In this document: positions 1-12,529 of the stretch, one piece after another
Layout: each line of letters opens with the position of its first letter
Numbering within the stretch: the first letter of the stretch is position 1
NCBI GenBank assembly: GCA_963422465.1
Contig: OY730169.1
Coordinates: forward strand, 2,294,001 to 2,358,000
Direction of reading: 5' to 3'
DNA length: 64,000 nt
DNA from: Lichina pygmaea
Lineage: Eukaryota > Ascomycota > Lichinomycetes > Lichinales > Lichinaceae
Made by a program: the position numbers and the translations under genes
Notes under the pieces: model-generated
Told to the model about the DNA's origin: nothing
Seen by the model: only the letters and a program-made list of their open reading frames with translations
Databases searched by the model: none

Positions 1-3000
1 AGACTTGTTGGTGACAGTCATTGATGTGTCTGCGCTGCAGGCTGAGCTGTTCAGTCCTGCTTCTGCCAGAACTGCTGCAGGAGAAGCTGGCAGTTTGTGA
101 GGTTTCTGAGTGGTTCCCAGGTATTTTCTGAGCCTGGGTAGTTTTTCCACTTGACAAGGTATTGCTGACCTTTTCTCTTCAGGATCTGTTTGACCTCAAA
201 TTCCTGTTCTTCCTCTGGTTGGTAATGAAATGTTTCCTGCAAGAGTGTGCTCTGGTCAGCTAATTTGATCATTGAGATGTGAAAGTTTGGGTGTACCCGA
301 GTGTCTCTCAGTAGTCACAGTCTGATGTTGACTGGTCTGGTTCTTTCTTCGACTGAAAATAGTCTGACCTTGACATAGTCCAGTTTCTTTGTTCTTGGTT
401 TCTTGACTTTCCAATTTTTTGTGAGGAGGTAGACTTTATCCCCCTTCTTCAGCTGAGGTGCTATTTTCAATTTTTTGTCTATTTGGTGTTGCATCTTTTC
501 TGAGGTCTCTTGAAGGTAATGCCTCATCATTGTGTGTGTTTGTCGTAGGAGCTTGTCATGTTGGAGTGCTTTCTCTGTGTTTGGTGAAGCTCTGCTTGGT
601 ATTCTGATGTTTGTGTGTTGTCCAAAGTTGGCAAAGAATAGTGATTCCTTTGTTGAGTCTGATCTGTGCTGGTTGATTGCCAGCTGTGCCACTAGTAATA
701 ATTGTACCTAATTGCTGTGGGTCTGGTTGATGTAATGCCGCAAATAAGTCTCCAGGACTTGGTTTGCTCACTCTGTCTGGCTGTCAGTTTGTGGGTGATA
801 GGCTGTAGACATTTTGGGTTTTGTTCCCATGGCTGCACTGATTATCTTCCAGTAGTTGGATGTGAAGAGTTTGTCTCTGTCAGTAATGATCATGATTAGA
901 ACTCTGTGGTCTCTGACCAATCTGTCCAGTAAGAGGTGTCCCAACTGTTCTGCTGTGTGGGTCTCCTTGAATAGTACCACTATTAGATATTTTGTGAATC
1001 TGTCCACTATCACCATAATCAAGTTGTAGGTGATTCCTGTGACTGGGTCTTTGGACTTGGGTAACTTTGTGATGAAGTCTATTGACATGTCTTCCCACAG
1101 ACCTCTCAGTATCATGTTTGGGTGTCTTTCTCTGTATGGCTTATATCTTCCATGTTTGTTTTTCTGGCATAGTAGACACTTGCTGATGTAGCTTGTGACA
1201 TGTTGTTAGAGGTTGATGACATTGTTCCCTGCCTGTTGGATAAGGTCTGTGGTTTTGGTGATTCCTGGGTGACTATGTGCTGGATTATCATGGTAGTTCC
1301 TTATTAGTTCTTCAGTGTCTTCTGCCGTGAGCTTGTTGATCTGTGGTTGAGGTACCAGGTTTCCTTGCTAGTCCTGCTGTAAGATTGTTCCTTGGTGTTC
1401 ATCATCTTCCATGTAGTTTTTTTGTTGGCTTAGTGTGTCTGCTCTCCTATTGTCTTGTCCGGGGGTGTACAAGATCTTGAACTTGTGTTGCCCTAGGAGT
1501 TCAGTCCATCTGACTTGTTGTCTGTTCAGCTTCTTGGTTATTGTGAACATTGTCAGATTCTTGTGGTCTGTGAGAATAGTGAGTTCAGAACTACTTTCTG
1601 TGTACACTCTCCAGTGTTCGAGTATGTTGACAACTGCCAGTAGCTCTTTGTTGTGGATATTATAGTTTTGTTCCACTTGTGTTATTTTTCATGAGTAGTA
1701 GGCAACTGGGTGCCACTTGCTGTCTGCCTGTTGGCATAAACATACTCCCACTGCCTGATCTGAAGTGTCTGTCTTGATTCGTGTTGGCTGGCCTGTCTTG
1801 AAGTTGAGGAGAACTGGTTCCTTGGCGCAAGCGTCCTTGAGCTGTTGGAATGCTTTTTGTTATCTCTCCATCCACTGGTACTCCACATTCTTCTTTGTGA
1901 GTTCTGTCAGTGGTGTTGCCATCTGTGAGTAGTTCTTAATGAACTGTCAGTTGAAGTTGGCAAATCCTAGAAAGACTTGTACTTCCTTGACTGATGTCAG
2001 TGTTGGCTATTGCTGAATCACTTTGATTTTCTCAGGGTCAATCTTGATCCCTTCAATCCCTATGATGTATCTGAGGAATTCAACTTCTGGTTTGTTGAAC
2101 TCGCATTTCTTCAGGTTGAGCTTGAGCCCTGCCTCTTGTAGGTATTGTAGAACATCCTTCACATGTTTGGTATATTCCTGTTGCGTGTTCGAGTAGACAA
2201 GAATATTGTCCAGGTAGGTGATAGCTGTTTGGTCCAGGTGTGCTCTGATGACGTTGTTGATCAATGCTTGACATATTGCTGGTGTGTTCGTGAGTCCGAA
2301 TAGCATAACCAGATACTTGTAGTGTCTGTATCAGGTTCTGAAGGCTGTCTTCCATTCTTCTTCTTCTTTCATGTGTATCAGGTTGTATACTCCTTTCAAG
2401 TCCAGCTTGGTAAAGATTGTAGCTTGGCTGATCCTGTCTCGCAATTTGTTTGCATTTGGCAACAGATATCAGTTTTTGATAGTAATGTTGTTGAGTTTCC
2501 TGTAATCCACACAAAGTCAAAGACTTCTGTCTTTCTTTGGTGCAAATAGTATTGGGTATCCTGCTGGCAATTGAGATTCTCGAATGAAACTTTTTTTCAG
2601 GTTTTCCTCCAGGTACTCGTGAAGTACTTGGAGCTCTTTCTCTGATAACTGGTAAATTGGTCCAAATCCTAGCTCTGTCCCTGGTTACAACTTGATCTCA
2701 TGATCCCAAGGTTGGTGCTTAGGCAACACTGCTGTTGTTGTCTCTTCCTGAAAGAGGTTATCATACCCAGGTCAGTACTCTTCAGGGATCTCCAGAGGGT
2801 TAACAACTTCCTCTCTCTTCATCTCTGACTGTTTGGCCACCTGGTTCTGGGATATGCCTGTCAAGGCAGACCTCTTCTCTTGAGAGTTGTCCTTTCTGTC
2901 GGTGAGGTTCCATTGAGGACTCCTTCCCTCATCTGTCCATGCCTTCTGCGGCTGGTAACAGGTCTGAGCTGTGTTGTTAGTGCAGTTCCTAAACATAAGT

Positions 3001-5140
3001 ACTTCTGTCCTCCAGTTAACAACTGGGTTGTGCTTCTTTAGCCAAGGCATCCCTAAATAGATATCCTGAGTGGCCAACTTGATGATATCAAGGTGGATCC
3101 TTTCAGAATAGTGTCTGGTAACTATTTCTATTGGCTGTGTCTTATGGCAGACTAGCTTTGTCTGTCTATTTGCCATCGTGAGCTGATAGGGCTACTGCTT
3201 GCGTCTCCTTCCAGTGCTGAGGGTGTTGTAAAGTTATCTTGAAATGTAGTTTCCACTGGCTCCAGAGTCAACAAGTGTGTATGTCTGTACTGGCATGTTG
3301 GTGTGTAGTGACACAGGCAATCGCAGGTGCTTTGCGTTGCTAGGGGTCATGTTGTTGAGCTCCCGATGTCACCCCTTGACAAGAGAGTTCAATCTTTTCC
3401 TGATCAAAGTGTCTTTCCACTGACTGGGTAATAGGTCCAGCTATTCCCATCAGTTCTGAGGAATCTGTTCATGAATTTGTCTGGCTGATGCTTGTCACAT
3501 CCAGGCTTGAGGCAGTACTGCCAATTGTTGACGTAGCAGTTGTGGTTGTTGCCTTGCTGTAGGAACATGAGGTGTTTGTGCCAATCATGTGTGTGCCCGG
3601 GGAATACAGTGTGTTGGTGTTTGTCCCAAAGATAGATCTCACACGCATCCTTCTTGCAATTGACTCAATACTTATGGCAGGTAGCGTGGTAGGGTGAATG
3701 TCCTCCGTACCTTTGTAGTTGTTCGTGGTAGGTGCAGTAGTGTTTCGTGCAAAACCTCCACTGTAGTTCGCCGTGCCGTAGGTTTTGTGGGTCTATGCTG
3801 TAAGCATAGCTTCCTTGTGGTATTTCTTCTTTGATAGACACAGGTTCATCCCAGTCCCTATCAGAGGTGGTTAAGGGCTCCTGTCCCCTGTCCTGACCTG
3901 TCTGTTCTGGTAGGTCCTTGTCTCCTGATGTTGCCAGTTGGTGGACTGCTTCCAATGTCTGATCGTAGTTGTCCTATTGTTCAAGGGATAGCTGAGCTTC
4001 TCCTGGTGGGTCCTCTGGCTTGATGACATTCCAGTCTCTGTCAAGTGTATTAAGTTGCTGTCAGTGCACCTTGTTCTTTGAACAACAGTCTTTCACCATG
4101 TGGTCTAGCTTGCCACAGGCATAGCACTTCAGTGCTTTCCTCTTCTTGTTGTTCCTTCCCTTCGTGAACCTTCTCTTGTGGTGGACTGCATCCAGTTCCA
4201 TGGGTGTATAGCTATATGGGTCATGTGGTGGTGCCTTGTTAGGCGGCTTGTAGTGGTTGCTCACATGCCATGCAGGGTGACTGTATCCTCTGTTGTGGTG
4301 TTTCTCCATCGCTCGCTTGAATAGTTTGTCATCGATGTTGATTGCTTGTGTGATGAGCTTGTCCAGTGTGTCAACCGCTTATCTGTCAAAGGTGATTTCA
4401 TCCTTTATGTTTTCCTTGAGTCCATGTCAGTACATGACCATCAGAGTGTTGTTATCCTAATCAGTCAGTACTGAGTATTGCTTGAACTGCGTAGTGTACT
4501 CTGCGGTGGAGTGTTGTTGTTTGATGTGCTGGATCATTCGTATAGCCACTTTGTCTTTGTTAGATGGTCCAAGGATCTTTTTGATCTTGTCCTTGAATTA
4601 TGTCTATTTCGTCATCTATTCTGTTGTGCTGTCGTGGTCTCTGTTTCCTGAGAGATGTTTGTTGACGTAGGGCTTGATCCATTGATGAGTATTGTCTCTT
4701 ATGTAAGTGGTTGCAAAGAGTGGCCACTTTTCTTTAGGCAGCTTTATCTCTGGTTGGAATTGAAAGTAGACTTGGAGTTGCATGAGCCAGTCGTCAACCT
4801 TGTTTCTTTCACTGTAGAACAGGTCTGGCTTGGTGATGCTAACTTTTCCATCTGGGAAGTTAGGGTTGGTTACTCCTGAGGTACTCATCCTTGAGGGTCT
4901 TCAAAGTGTTGCGGTCTGTACTGTGCTGTCCTAACCGAGTATAGGATTAAGGGCAAGATGTGGAAGGCAGGTTGGTTCTTGCAGGAGAGGAGTGTCAAGG
5001 AGTGCGAAGGGGTTTGGTGGAATGTGGTGGTGGTGACACCTGATCAATGGCTTTGTACAAAAGGATTGTATTGAAGTAGATCTAGTTGTCTGGATCACAA
5101 CATGAGTTGAAGACAATTGTTCCATAAGAGAACTATCGCC
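1..5140 (-). mobile_element. Ty3/gypsy chromovirus-type LTR retrotransposon, broken
   Basis: Read on the minus strand, the usual order of a chromodomain Ty3 element is visible: gag with a CCHC zinc knuckle (about 4888 down to 4061), aspartic protease with a VDSGASGNYI-type active site (about 3290-3230), reverse transcriptase (about 2700-2000), RNase H (about 1680-1370), integrase core (about 1250-750) and a C-terminal chromodomain (272-51, with a WKNYPGSENTWEP-type signature). The 3' end lies outside the window. The 5' boundary is approximate. The element is clearly dead, with roughly ten or more breaks across its coding region, so it is an old insertion. It is less GC-rich than the host genes. 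Nothing here can support an active product. Confidence 0.9.
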
Positions 5141-5244
5141 AGACTATATAGTGCTGGCCTGTCAAGATGATCAAGATTGTCTTGACAGCCTTGATGTCAA
5201 GACAGGTGAGATTGTCTTGACAGTCCCACCATGTTATGCACCCT

Positions 5245-5380
5245 GTGTCAAGACTGGTAAGATTGTCTTGATGCTTTATGCATCCTGCGTCAAGACTGGT
5301 GAGATTGTCTTGATGCTTCATGCATCCTGCGTCAAGACTGGTGAGATTGTCTCAATACTTCATACATGCTGCGTCAAGAC
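5245..5380. repeat. 42-bp tandem repeat in LTR-like DNA
   Basis: Three near-identical 42-bp units begin at about 5245, 5287 and 5329, and a partial one begins at 5371. Each opens with a GTCAAGACTGGT-like stretch and ends with GCATCCT. Upstream, from 5157, there are further TGTCAAGA/TCTTGACA inverted motifs, and a TATAAATA box lies at about 5472. The setting between two retroelement pieces suggests this is LTR or leader sequence, but I could not define LTR ends. Confidence 0.7.
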
Positions 5381-5471
5381 TCTTGTGTGTGTCTCGACAG
5401 TCACGTGACCCCTTGTTGCTTGGTCACTTGACTTCCATGGTGTCCTCTTGCCTGGCCCGCGGCCTGATTGC

Positions 5472-6370
5472 CTATAAATAAGTGGCTCCCATCCCATGGG
5501 TCGTAACATTGTTGTTGAAGCCTGTGTGTGGAGTATACTGATTGAACTCTGTGAAGAACTTGGCAAAGAAACAGTTGGCCTGACGCAAGATGATAAGCTT
5601 TCTCTGAGCTAGGAACTCTGGGTCTGGGTCAGAGAAGGCATTCCGGAGATCTTGGACAATGTTGTGCCAGTCAATGTACTGGCCAGCCGTGATCTTAGCT
5701 GAGATGTAGGACTGCGCAGTACCAGTTGTGCGTGAAAAGACGTACGCAATCCGTGATGTTTCCGTGGGGTACCAGTCAGTATTGAGTGTCATCTTGAGTG
5801 ACAGTGATGTGATGAAGCTCTCAAGCTGCTTGTGTGTGATTTCCATGTTTCCACCATCACCACTGAAGATCTCTGGGTCAGCAGTGTGTTCGGACTTGGA
5901 CTTGGGAGTAGTGTTAGTAGCTTGAATTCGCATGAACTCTGCAAACATGTTGTGAAGGAACTCATCATTTCCAGCAACTGGCATAGCTTGGTCTGGTTGT
6001 TGAGATATAACAAGAATATGAACATGGCTTGGTGAAGTGTGTTATGGTTGGGTAGGTCTTTCGTAGTGTGACAAGGCAATAGCAGAGCAGAACTCAAGCC
6101 TAACTGATTCAGTAACTTCGACCTGACTTGGCTTGAGACTTGAGACTTGGATTGATGTACAAGACAAAAGACAAGGAAGGAAGAAAAAGAGAAAAGAAGA
6201 GAAGAAGCTGGGGAAGCAGGAGAAGTTCTTATAGGCAGAGGATCAGGCAACAGCAGAGTAAACAGGCAACAGTGTAGATGGAACTTCCCGGCAAGGTGTG
6301 TGACTTGTGCCAGATATGCAACAGGGCCAGAACTGTGACAAGGACTGGGTAAAAAAACATGGTATGAAGT
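5472..6370 (-). mobile_element. Second Ty3/gypsy element, gag and leader fragment, broken
   Basis: Minus-strand sequence at 5984-5472 encodes the N-terminal part of a retrotransposon gag-like protein, different from the gag of the neighbouring element. It is preceded (about 6370-5990) by a non-coding leader or LTR-like stretch containing a TATAAGA box and pyrimidine-rich runs. Only this 5' part is present; the rest is missing, and the junction with the neighbouring element lies near 5.4-5.5 kb. It is a fragmentary fossil of uncertain age. Confidence 0.65.
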
Positions 6371-6399
6371 TTGCACCTGAAAAGTATAAACTTCTCCAT

Positions 6400-7672
6400 T
6401 TTTCTAGAAGAAGAAGAGACAATCTTCAGCTTAGTCTAAGACTTGGAGAAGTAGTACTTTAACCAAAAGAAGAAGTGCATATCTTGAGACTTCACTTTGA
6501 CTCAAAACTTGTCTGGAAAAAACACCAAAAATCATGTCACAGAAAACCTCCAAATATTTCTCAGCTTTATCCAGAACAACCTACTCTACTTAGGGACTAC
6601 CAGTCCTAACAGTATGTTATGTCTACACTGCTATACTAAGATCCCTTCTTAGCTATGCAGTAGGAGTCTGGTTCAATCTCCAAAAGAAACTCTCTAATAT
6701 TATTTCATTATCTACTTTCCAAAATAAATGTCTAAAAACTATAGGAGGTGTCTTTAAAGCCACTCCTATTTTCCTACTTGAATCAGAACTATTTCTACCC
6801 CCTCTAGACTTATACTTCAAGCTGAGAACAGTATGTTTTCTTTTATCTTTCTATTCAAACACACTACTCAACTCTCCTTCTACACTTCTCCACAAACTAC
6901 ACAGTCAAATTTCTCTCTATGTTTCTTCTCTCAGAACTGCACCAAAGTCTCTGACAACTATTTCTCTAAACTGGAGAACAGTCTGGCTGGAACAACTAAC
7001 TACTAACCAAGACTTCTCAAAGAAAAGTCTACAGGAGGTTTTCCACAAAGAATAGGAAGCCAGATGGCAGGTAAGCAGAGGAAATTGTTCTGCTATTTGG
7101 GACATGTTCACCAGAAGACCACAAAAGAAAAACCTCAATATCTTCAAAGATTTAAGAAAAGCTGAGTCTAGTCTATTTCTTTAAATTCTATCAGCAAGAA
7201 TAGAACTGGCCAGTTTTCTTTTCAGAGCAAATATCCCAGACTTTAACTCCCCTCTATGCACCTGTGGTTTTGGAGAAGAAATAGCCTAACACATCACCTT
7301 TTTCTGTAACAAATTTTCAAACCAAAGACAACAAGTCCAATTCCCTCTACAAGATTTCCCATCTATCTTATTCTCCTCCAAGCAACTTCCTAAACTTCTT
7401 TTCTGGTTTATGTCTTTGAAAAGACTTGACCAGTTCAACCTAGCCCACCAACTCTCTTTCTGAGCTCTACCAAGTCAACTATTTGTTTTAACAAATAGCT
7501 ACATGTACAAATTTCCTTAGCTACTGCATATTCCTCAAGATTTTCTCTAGTCTTTCCCAAGCTCCAGTTTTTATTCCTCCAAAGGTTTTCTGGAGAAACA
7601 AACATGTACCTAGAAGGTCTGCATGGCTCTACAGCTAAATCAGTGTAAGAATAAAATAAAATAAAATAAAAT
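6400..7672 (+). mobile_element. LINE (Tad/I-like) 3' fragment, AT-rich
   Basis: Plus-strand translation shows the end of a LINE reverse transcriptase (a LLRSLLSYAVGVWF-like block near 6635) and the C-terminal cysteine motif (FNSPLCTCGFGEE followed by H and C, near 7245-7310). The element ends in an (AATAA)n tail at about 7649-7672. Stops interrupt the frame, for example in the block after 7050 and in the cysteine motif, and the 5' half of the element is missing. The stretch is markedly AT-rich compared with the host genes, as expected after repeat-induced mutation or long decay. Its last 170 bp or so match the small LINE fragment at 51049-51230. The 5' boundary is approximate. Confidence 0.75.
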
Positions 7673-8292
7673 ATCTGATCCTGTCTCTCTGAAGGTCTTC
7701 AACAAATTTCTACAAGTTGATGAAATGAATCCTTGGCTAGACCACAAACTTGCGAATCCTTCCTTGGATAGACCCCCCCTCCCCAGGTAGACGCCCACTT
7801 GCGCCTCAGCCCACGCCATCTGCGCTACACCGAGTAAGGATCAAGCCATGTACCTTGACTTTGGCGTGGCATCATGCTATACTTGATATACCGCCGCATC
7901 TGGCTTAGTGTATAAACAAATAGTCACGTGTCACTATTCCAATCGGTAGCCAGTTTGCGGGGGTCTGACTGGGGAGGGGGAGTCTACCGGAGGAAGGATT
8001 CGCAAGTTTGGGGTCTAGCTGTCTGTATACAGATTTCCCTGTACATACAGAAGTACGTTACGTACTTTGTACTTCCATGCCATCCTCGCTTACAGCGGAT
8101 ACTGTTAGAATAGCGGCAGCCCTACCAAAAGATAAGTACTTCTTGATTTTTGAGCTGTCAGTCCCCTGACCAACATCACTTGCATAGCTTTCAAAGTCTC
8201 TACTCTTTCAAAAAAGCTGGATTTGACATCACAGCTAAGATGCAGTGTGAGTATTGTAGAGTCTACCATCATACATAAGCAGGAAAGAATTA
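7673..8292. other. Intergenic DNA between LINE and inverted-repeat element
   Basis: I see no gene, RNA or repeat family here beyond short GTAC/ACGT palindromes near 8050-8075. Confidence 0.5.
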
Positions 8293-8974
8293 CAGACAAT
8301 TACTCCGATGCCCCCCTCTATGCACGTTTCTATCTACCACGCCCCCCTTCTTTCTTCCATACCCCCCTCGATCCCGTGTCTCACCTGGCTGAGCGAGGTA
8401 CTTGTTGTTCCCCACAGCTCCCATAGTGATTGAAGTAGCTGTCTAAATTAAAGTTGGCGGTACGTACTGTACGTATCTTCTTTTCTTCCATACCCCCCTC
8501 TTCCTGGTACTTTGTTTACCACTGAAAAGTCATACAGATCAAAGTACCAGCCAAATTCAGAGTTGACCGAGTATGCGAGGCGACAGCAACAGCGATGATG
8601 ACAGTGACGATGACAGCGACAACGACAACGATAGCGACGACCACAGCGACAACTATAGCGACGACCACAGCGACGACGAAGGTGACAGTGATGATGACAG
8701 TGAGGGGGCAGCGACGGTGACGGTGACAAGGGGACGGAGAGGAGGACAATGCTAGTACTTCAGCTTGTATGGTCGTTTGTGTGGTGTTGTAAGTATCTCA
8801 TCAGTATAGCTTAGAGCTTGAAGGATACCTTGGTCTGTATGAGTGTTAAAGTAGTAGACCAAGTACCTCGCTTAGCTAGGTGAGACACGGGATCGAGGGG
8901 GGCATGGAAGAAAGAAGGGAGGCATGGTAGATACTGTAGAAACGTGCATAGAGGGGCATCGGAGTAATTGTCCG
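8293..8974. mobile_element. Non-autonomous TIR element (MITE-like), copy 1
   Basis: The element has terminal inverted repeats of about 115 bp. The left end opens CAGACAATTACTCCG and the right end closes CGGAGTAATTGTCCG; pyrimidine-rich blocks with CCCCCCT follow on the left and their complement on the right. The middle (about 8575-8710) is an imperfect GACAGC/GACGAC microsatellite. No transposase is encoded. A second copy, in the opposite orientation, lies at 60062-60731. No target-site duplication is visible here: the left flank is GAAAGAATTA and the right flank GGAGTGGAAG. Long inverted repeats, together with the 9-bp duplication at copy 2, suggest a Mutator-like origin; this is inference. 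Confidence 0.85.
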
Positions 8975-9447
8975 GGAGTGGAAGCGGAAGAGGGAGAGGG
9001 GCATCTATCGCCCCAGCCGTGAGGCTGAGTCTATCAGCTGCGGGGAAGATGGTCGTTCTGCGCCATTCGTCATGGTCATGGTCATGGTCATGGCCATTGC
9101 TCGGCCATGGAACTATCCGCTTATTGTGTTGCACAGAGTGTGGCGCTCGACTTACCTGGCGTGCCTGGCTGGCTATCCGGGAAGCGGCTGCGAAGCTGTC
9201 AAGGCAGACAGCTCGCCAAGCATGGCCGTGCATCCACCACCTGTGCTGCGCATGATCTCAGCCGGTGGGATTTCGTCTTGTATGGGGTCATCTGGCCAGG
9301 CTGGCTCTTGATCTCCGTCCAGCCAGCATATACCGTATGCAATTCTCGTGGCCTCTTTCTCTACGCTCGCCTTGCAGCGGTGATCGTAGATTCCCCATCC
9401 TCGGCGTTCACTGCAGGATTGACCTACTGTCACACACTTGAGCCACC
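8975..9447 (+). promoter_or_regulatory. Upstream region of the GRDP-like gene
   Basis: This 473-bp stretch lies between the inverted-repeat element and the start codon at 9448. It contains a short TCATGG tandem run at about 9070-9093. The start codon sits in a CCACCATG context. I cannot identify a specific promoter motif. Confidence 0.4.
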
Positions 9448-11540
9448 ATGTCTGCCGAGACTGGATACCAATCGAGCAGCGGCCGGACCTCGTGGCCCTC
9501 CCAGAGACCCCCGGAGAGCGAGTATACCGCAGCCCGAGGCCATGCTTCTCGAGTCCCGTCGACACTCCCGCCGCCACCGGCATACACCGAGTCGCCGATG
9601 AACCCGACGAGTATGCTGGACGACATCGCCCTGGAAAGCCTGGGGCAGACGCCAACGGTCGATCACTGCGTTGTCCACCTCGCTTTGATGGATGCCTTTG
9701 CCCGACTTCGGGAAGACGTGTCTTCGCGAGACGGCCTCTTCGGGATATCCGACGAGCTCGCCGAGCTTGCCCGGCTTTTGCCTTCCGAGCAAGCCTCTGC
9801 ATTGGAACGACTCGACCAGATCCGCGAGAAGCGCTGGGCAGTCTATGTCTGCCGGGCCGTAGACCGCTTTGAGCGCTGGTGGGGTAGGTCCCTCGACAAG
9901 ATCCCGAACGCAGAGTCGCGTGGCCGGCTGCGGCAACGCGACCTTGCCTACAAGAGCGGCTTCGAGGTTTTTACCCGGCTGGACATATCTGAGCGTCTCC
10001 ACGTCACGCCCGATGAGTTGCCACCGTTGGGTGAGTTGGGGCGAGGCTTGGAAGATAGGCATACGCTGACCTATCGGTTGCAGATGTTTTGATGGTGTGG
10101 CATGCGTTTATGCTGGATCCTCGGGATTACCTTGAGGACTGTCTCAGATACGGCCGGATGGGCTTCTGGGCGACTGGCATGCCATGGGCAGCCATTCACA
10201 GCTCCATGGATGGCGTCCATCTCCGATCTGAGCCGGGTCTGGAGGCACAAGACTTCTTCAAATCAACAACAGGTCTGGCTTGGGATAACGTGGATGACGC
10301 TATGGAGAAGACTATTGCGTGCCCGGCATGCCCTTGGACTTCGATCAAGTGTGAGTGGACTACGTGCACTCTTATGCAAGTGCGTTCTCAGCCGCCCGTC
10401 TACCATTATATAACTCCCCGGCCCTCGATACGTGCTCTAGAAGTCTTCTTTCGCTCTGGCATCGGTTACGCCGACCCAGACTTTCGAAAGCGCTGTACGA
10501 GCTGTAGGACTGTCATCACCCACGATACGCTCCGGGTGGAGAAGTTCCGGCTCGATGTCGAGAAGCTATTCCATCACGACTATCCAATGCCGGGGACGGT
10601 GCTCAAAATCAATGGACGGCCCGGGAAAGCAACCCAATGGTTATCTCTCAAGCGCATGCCCATGCTCTTCCCTAACAGGCTACTTCTGGTCGGTCTCGGA
10701 GGCTCGGTTGTGGAGCTTGTGGCGCCGTCGCCGAACGGCAACGCCGCGAAGGTGAATGATATCAAGACGCTGATCGAGCAAAGGATCAAATCGCGAAGTC
10801 TGGTCCGAGCAGCCAGGAGCGCCTTCGTCACGAGCACGCTCGGGCGGCCCGAGCAGGCTGCGCTGCGCAGGATGATGAGCTGCTACTGGGACAATTCGTC
10901 CCCGTTCGCGCTAGACCTGGTCGGCGCCGTGACCAGGCAGTCGGCGTTCGTCCAGAAGATGCGGGAAATCGACTGGCTGCGTAGCCTGGCGCTGCGATCG
11001 ACGATGCAGAATCTTCTGATCAAGTACAAGCGGTATTTTGCCGCCATGGCGCTGAGCCAGGACCACGTGCCGGTGCCGACGTTCGACGTTGATCTCGGCT
11101 GGCAAACACATCTGTTGAGCCCGCGGACGTACTATAAGTACTCGATCGAACGCTCGGGCAGGCTGATCGATCACGACGACAAGGTTAGCAGGGTTGGGCT
11201 CAGCGATGCGTTTGAGCGAGACATTGAAGTGGTACGAGAAGCTCCAGGTGGGTGATACCGGTTTTTCTTGTCAGGAGCTCGGCTTTGTATGTTATGTACG
11301 GTACGGGATGGAGTCGAACTTTTCCAGCGGCAAGCACGTCTCCATCTCGACAGACGGCATACCAAACTGACTCTTCCTGTTTCCGATCAGGTGGATTGCT
11401 GCAGGTGCATCTGCAGCGGCTGCGAAGGTGACTTCGATGGTGATGGCGGCGGAGGTGGCGGTGGATTTGGTGGCGATAGTGTCAGCATCGGTGGATGTGA
11501 CAGCGGCGGTGGTGGTGGCGGCGGCGGCGGTGGCTGTTGA
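9448..11540 (+). CDS. GRDP-like (DUF1399) glycine-rich domain protein, apparent frameshift
   Basis: Exons 9448-10030, 10084-11247 and 11391-11540, with introns of 53 and 143 bp. The family is recognised by the VWHAFMLDPRDYLEDC motif where exon 2 opens (about residue 199) and a second DVDLGWQTHLLSPRTYY motif near the C-terminus. Exon 3 encodes a Cys-rich stretch (VDCCRCICSGCEG) and a glycine-rich tail that ends in cysteine. The N-terminal 45 residues are Pro/Ser-rich with a PPPPAYT motif. The molecular function of fungal members is not established. Near 11218-11221 the reading frame shifts by one base: the sequence passes from SDAFER in one frame to TLKWYEKLQ in the next, and the second reading runs in phase into exon 3. 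This is either a real lesion or a base-call error. A rescue exists in which a GTACGA donor at 11232 skips the second stretch, but it loses the conserved WYEKL residues. Confidence 0.75.
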
Positions 11541-12498
11541 CGACTACATGTCATCCACAATTGACAACTTTCTTCAAGAAGCACCATTCCTTATCACAGA
11601 CTTGTATTACACCTATTCCTCATCGCACACACATATAACAACCATTTCCCTAACCACCCAACAGTGACAAGAGTGAGCAAGTGAGTAGATTCACCTACTT
11701 GGTACATCCAACAGTATGAGTAGTACACTCACCAACTCACTACCTACAGACTTTTATCACTCTATACAGCAATCCTACCTATAATGAAACACTCTCTTGT
11801 TGCTGGAGCCACAAGGCATCAGCCTGCTCAGAGAGGAGGGAAGAATGAAGAAGATGTCACCTCTCGGACTCGGAGCCAATACCGTTAGACCCCGCCAACT
11901 GCCCAAGCTACTGTACGTAACTGACCAAAGCTCGGCCCAGCCCCGGCCCCTGCCTGCGACCGCAACACTTTTGTCATCGACAATCATGACAGCAGGGGGG
12001 CATCTCTACAGAGATGATATACAGAGTATCATCATCAATCAATCAATCAATCAATCAATCAAGAAGGCAAGAGTGTTTATTGCATTGCATGCTACGTATG
12101 TACTAACATTGGAGTGTTGTTGCGGACTCGGCCCAACTGACTCTCGCCTTGTCACGTGGCAGGGCACCTAGGCTAGGCTACGCACGCAGTAACTAAACCC
12201 TCGAGGGTTGAACCTACTGTAACGTACTGTAGCTACAAAGGTACATGGTACGTACAGTACCACGTTAGCAGCTAGAAAGTAGTACATACGAGTACGTCAC
12301 CCGTGCCACTGGGGGGGGGCACTTCGGTACGAAGGTACTCCCCATGGGCACGGGTACGTACATACGTACGGAGTGCGGAGTACGGAGTACAGTAGCGACC
12401 CCTTGAGTCCTAATTAGCTAGCTCCCAGATCGATCGACAAAACTTGCCCACCGAGCGCGCGCTCTTCGCTCTTTGTGTAGCGGTCAGCGCTCCGGTGT

Positions 12499-12529
<31 letters not shown>

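Noticed and set aside
8573-8755. Asp/Ser-repeat open frame
   Set aside because: It is the GACAGC microsatellite core of the inverted-repeat element; copy 2 does not conserve the frame as a gene.
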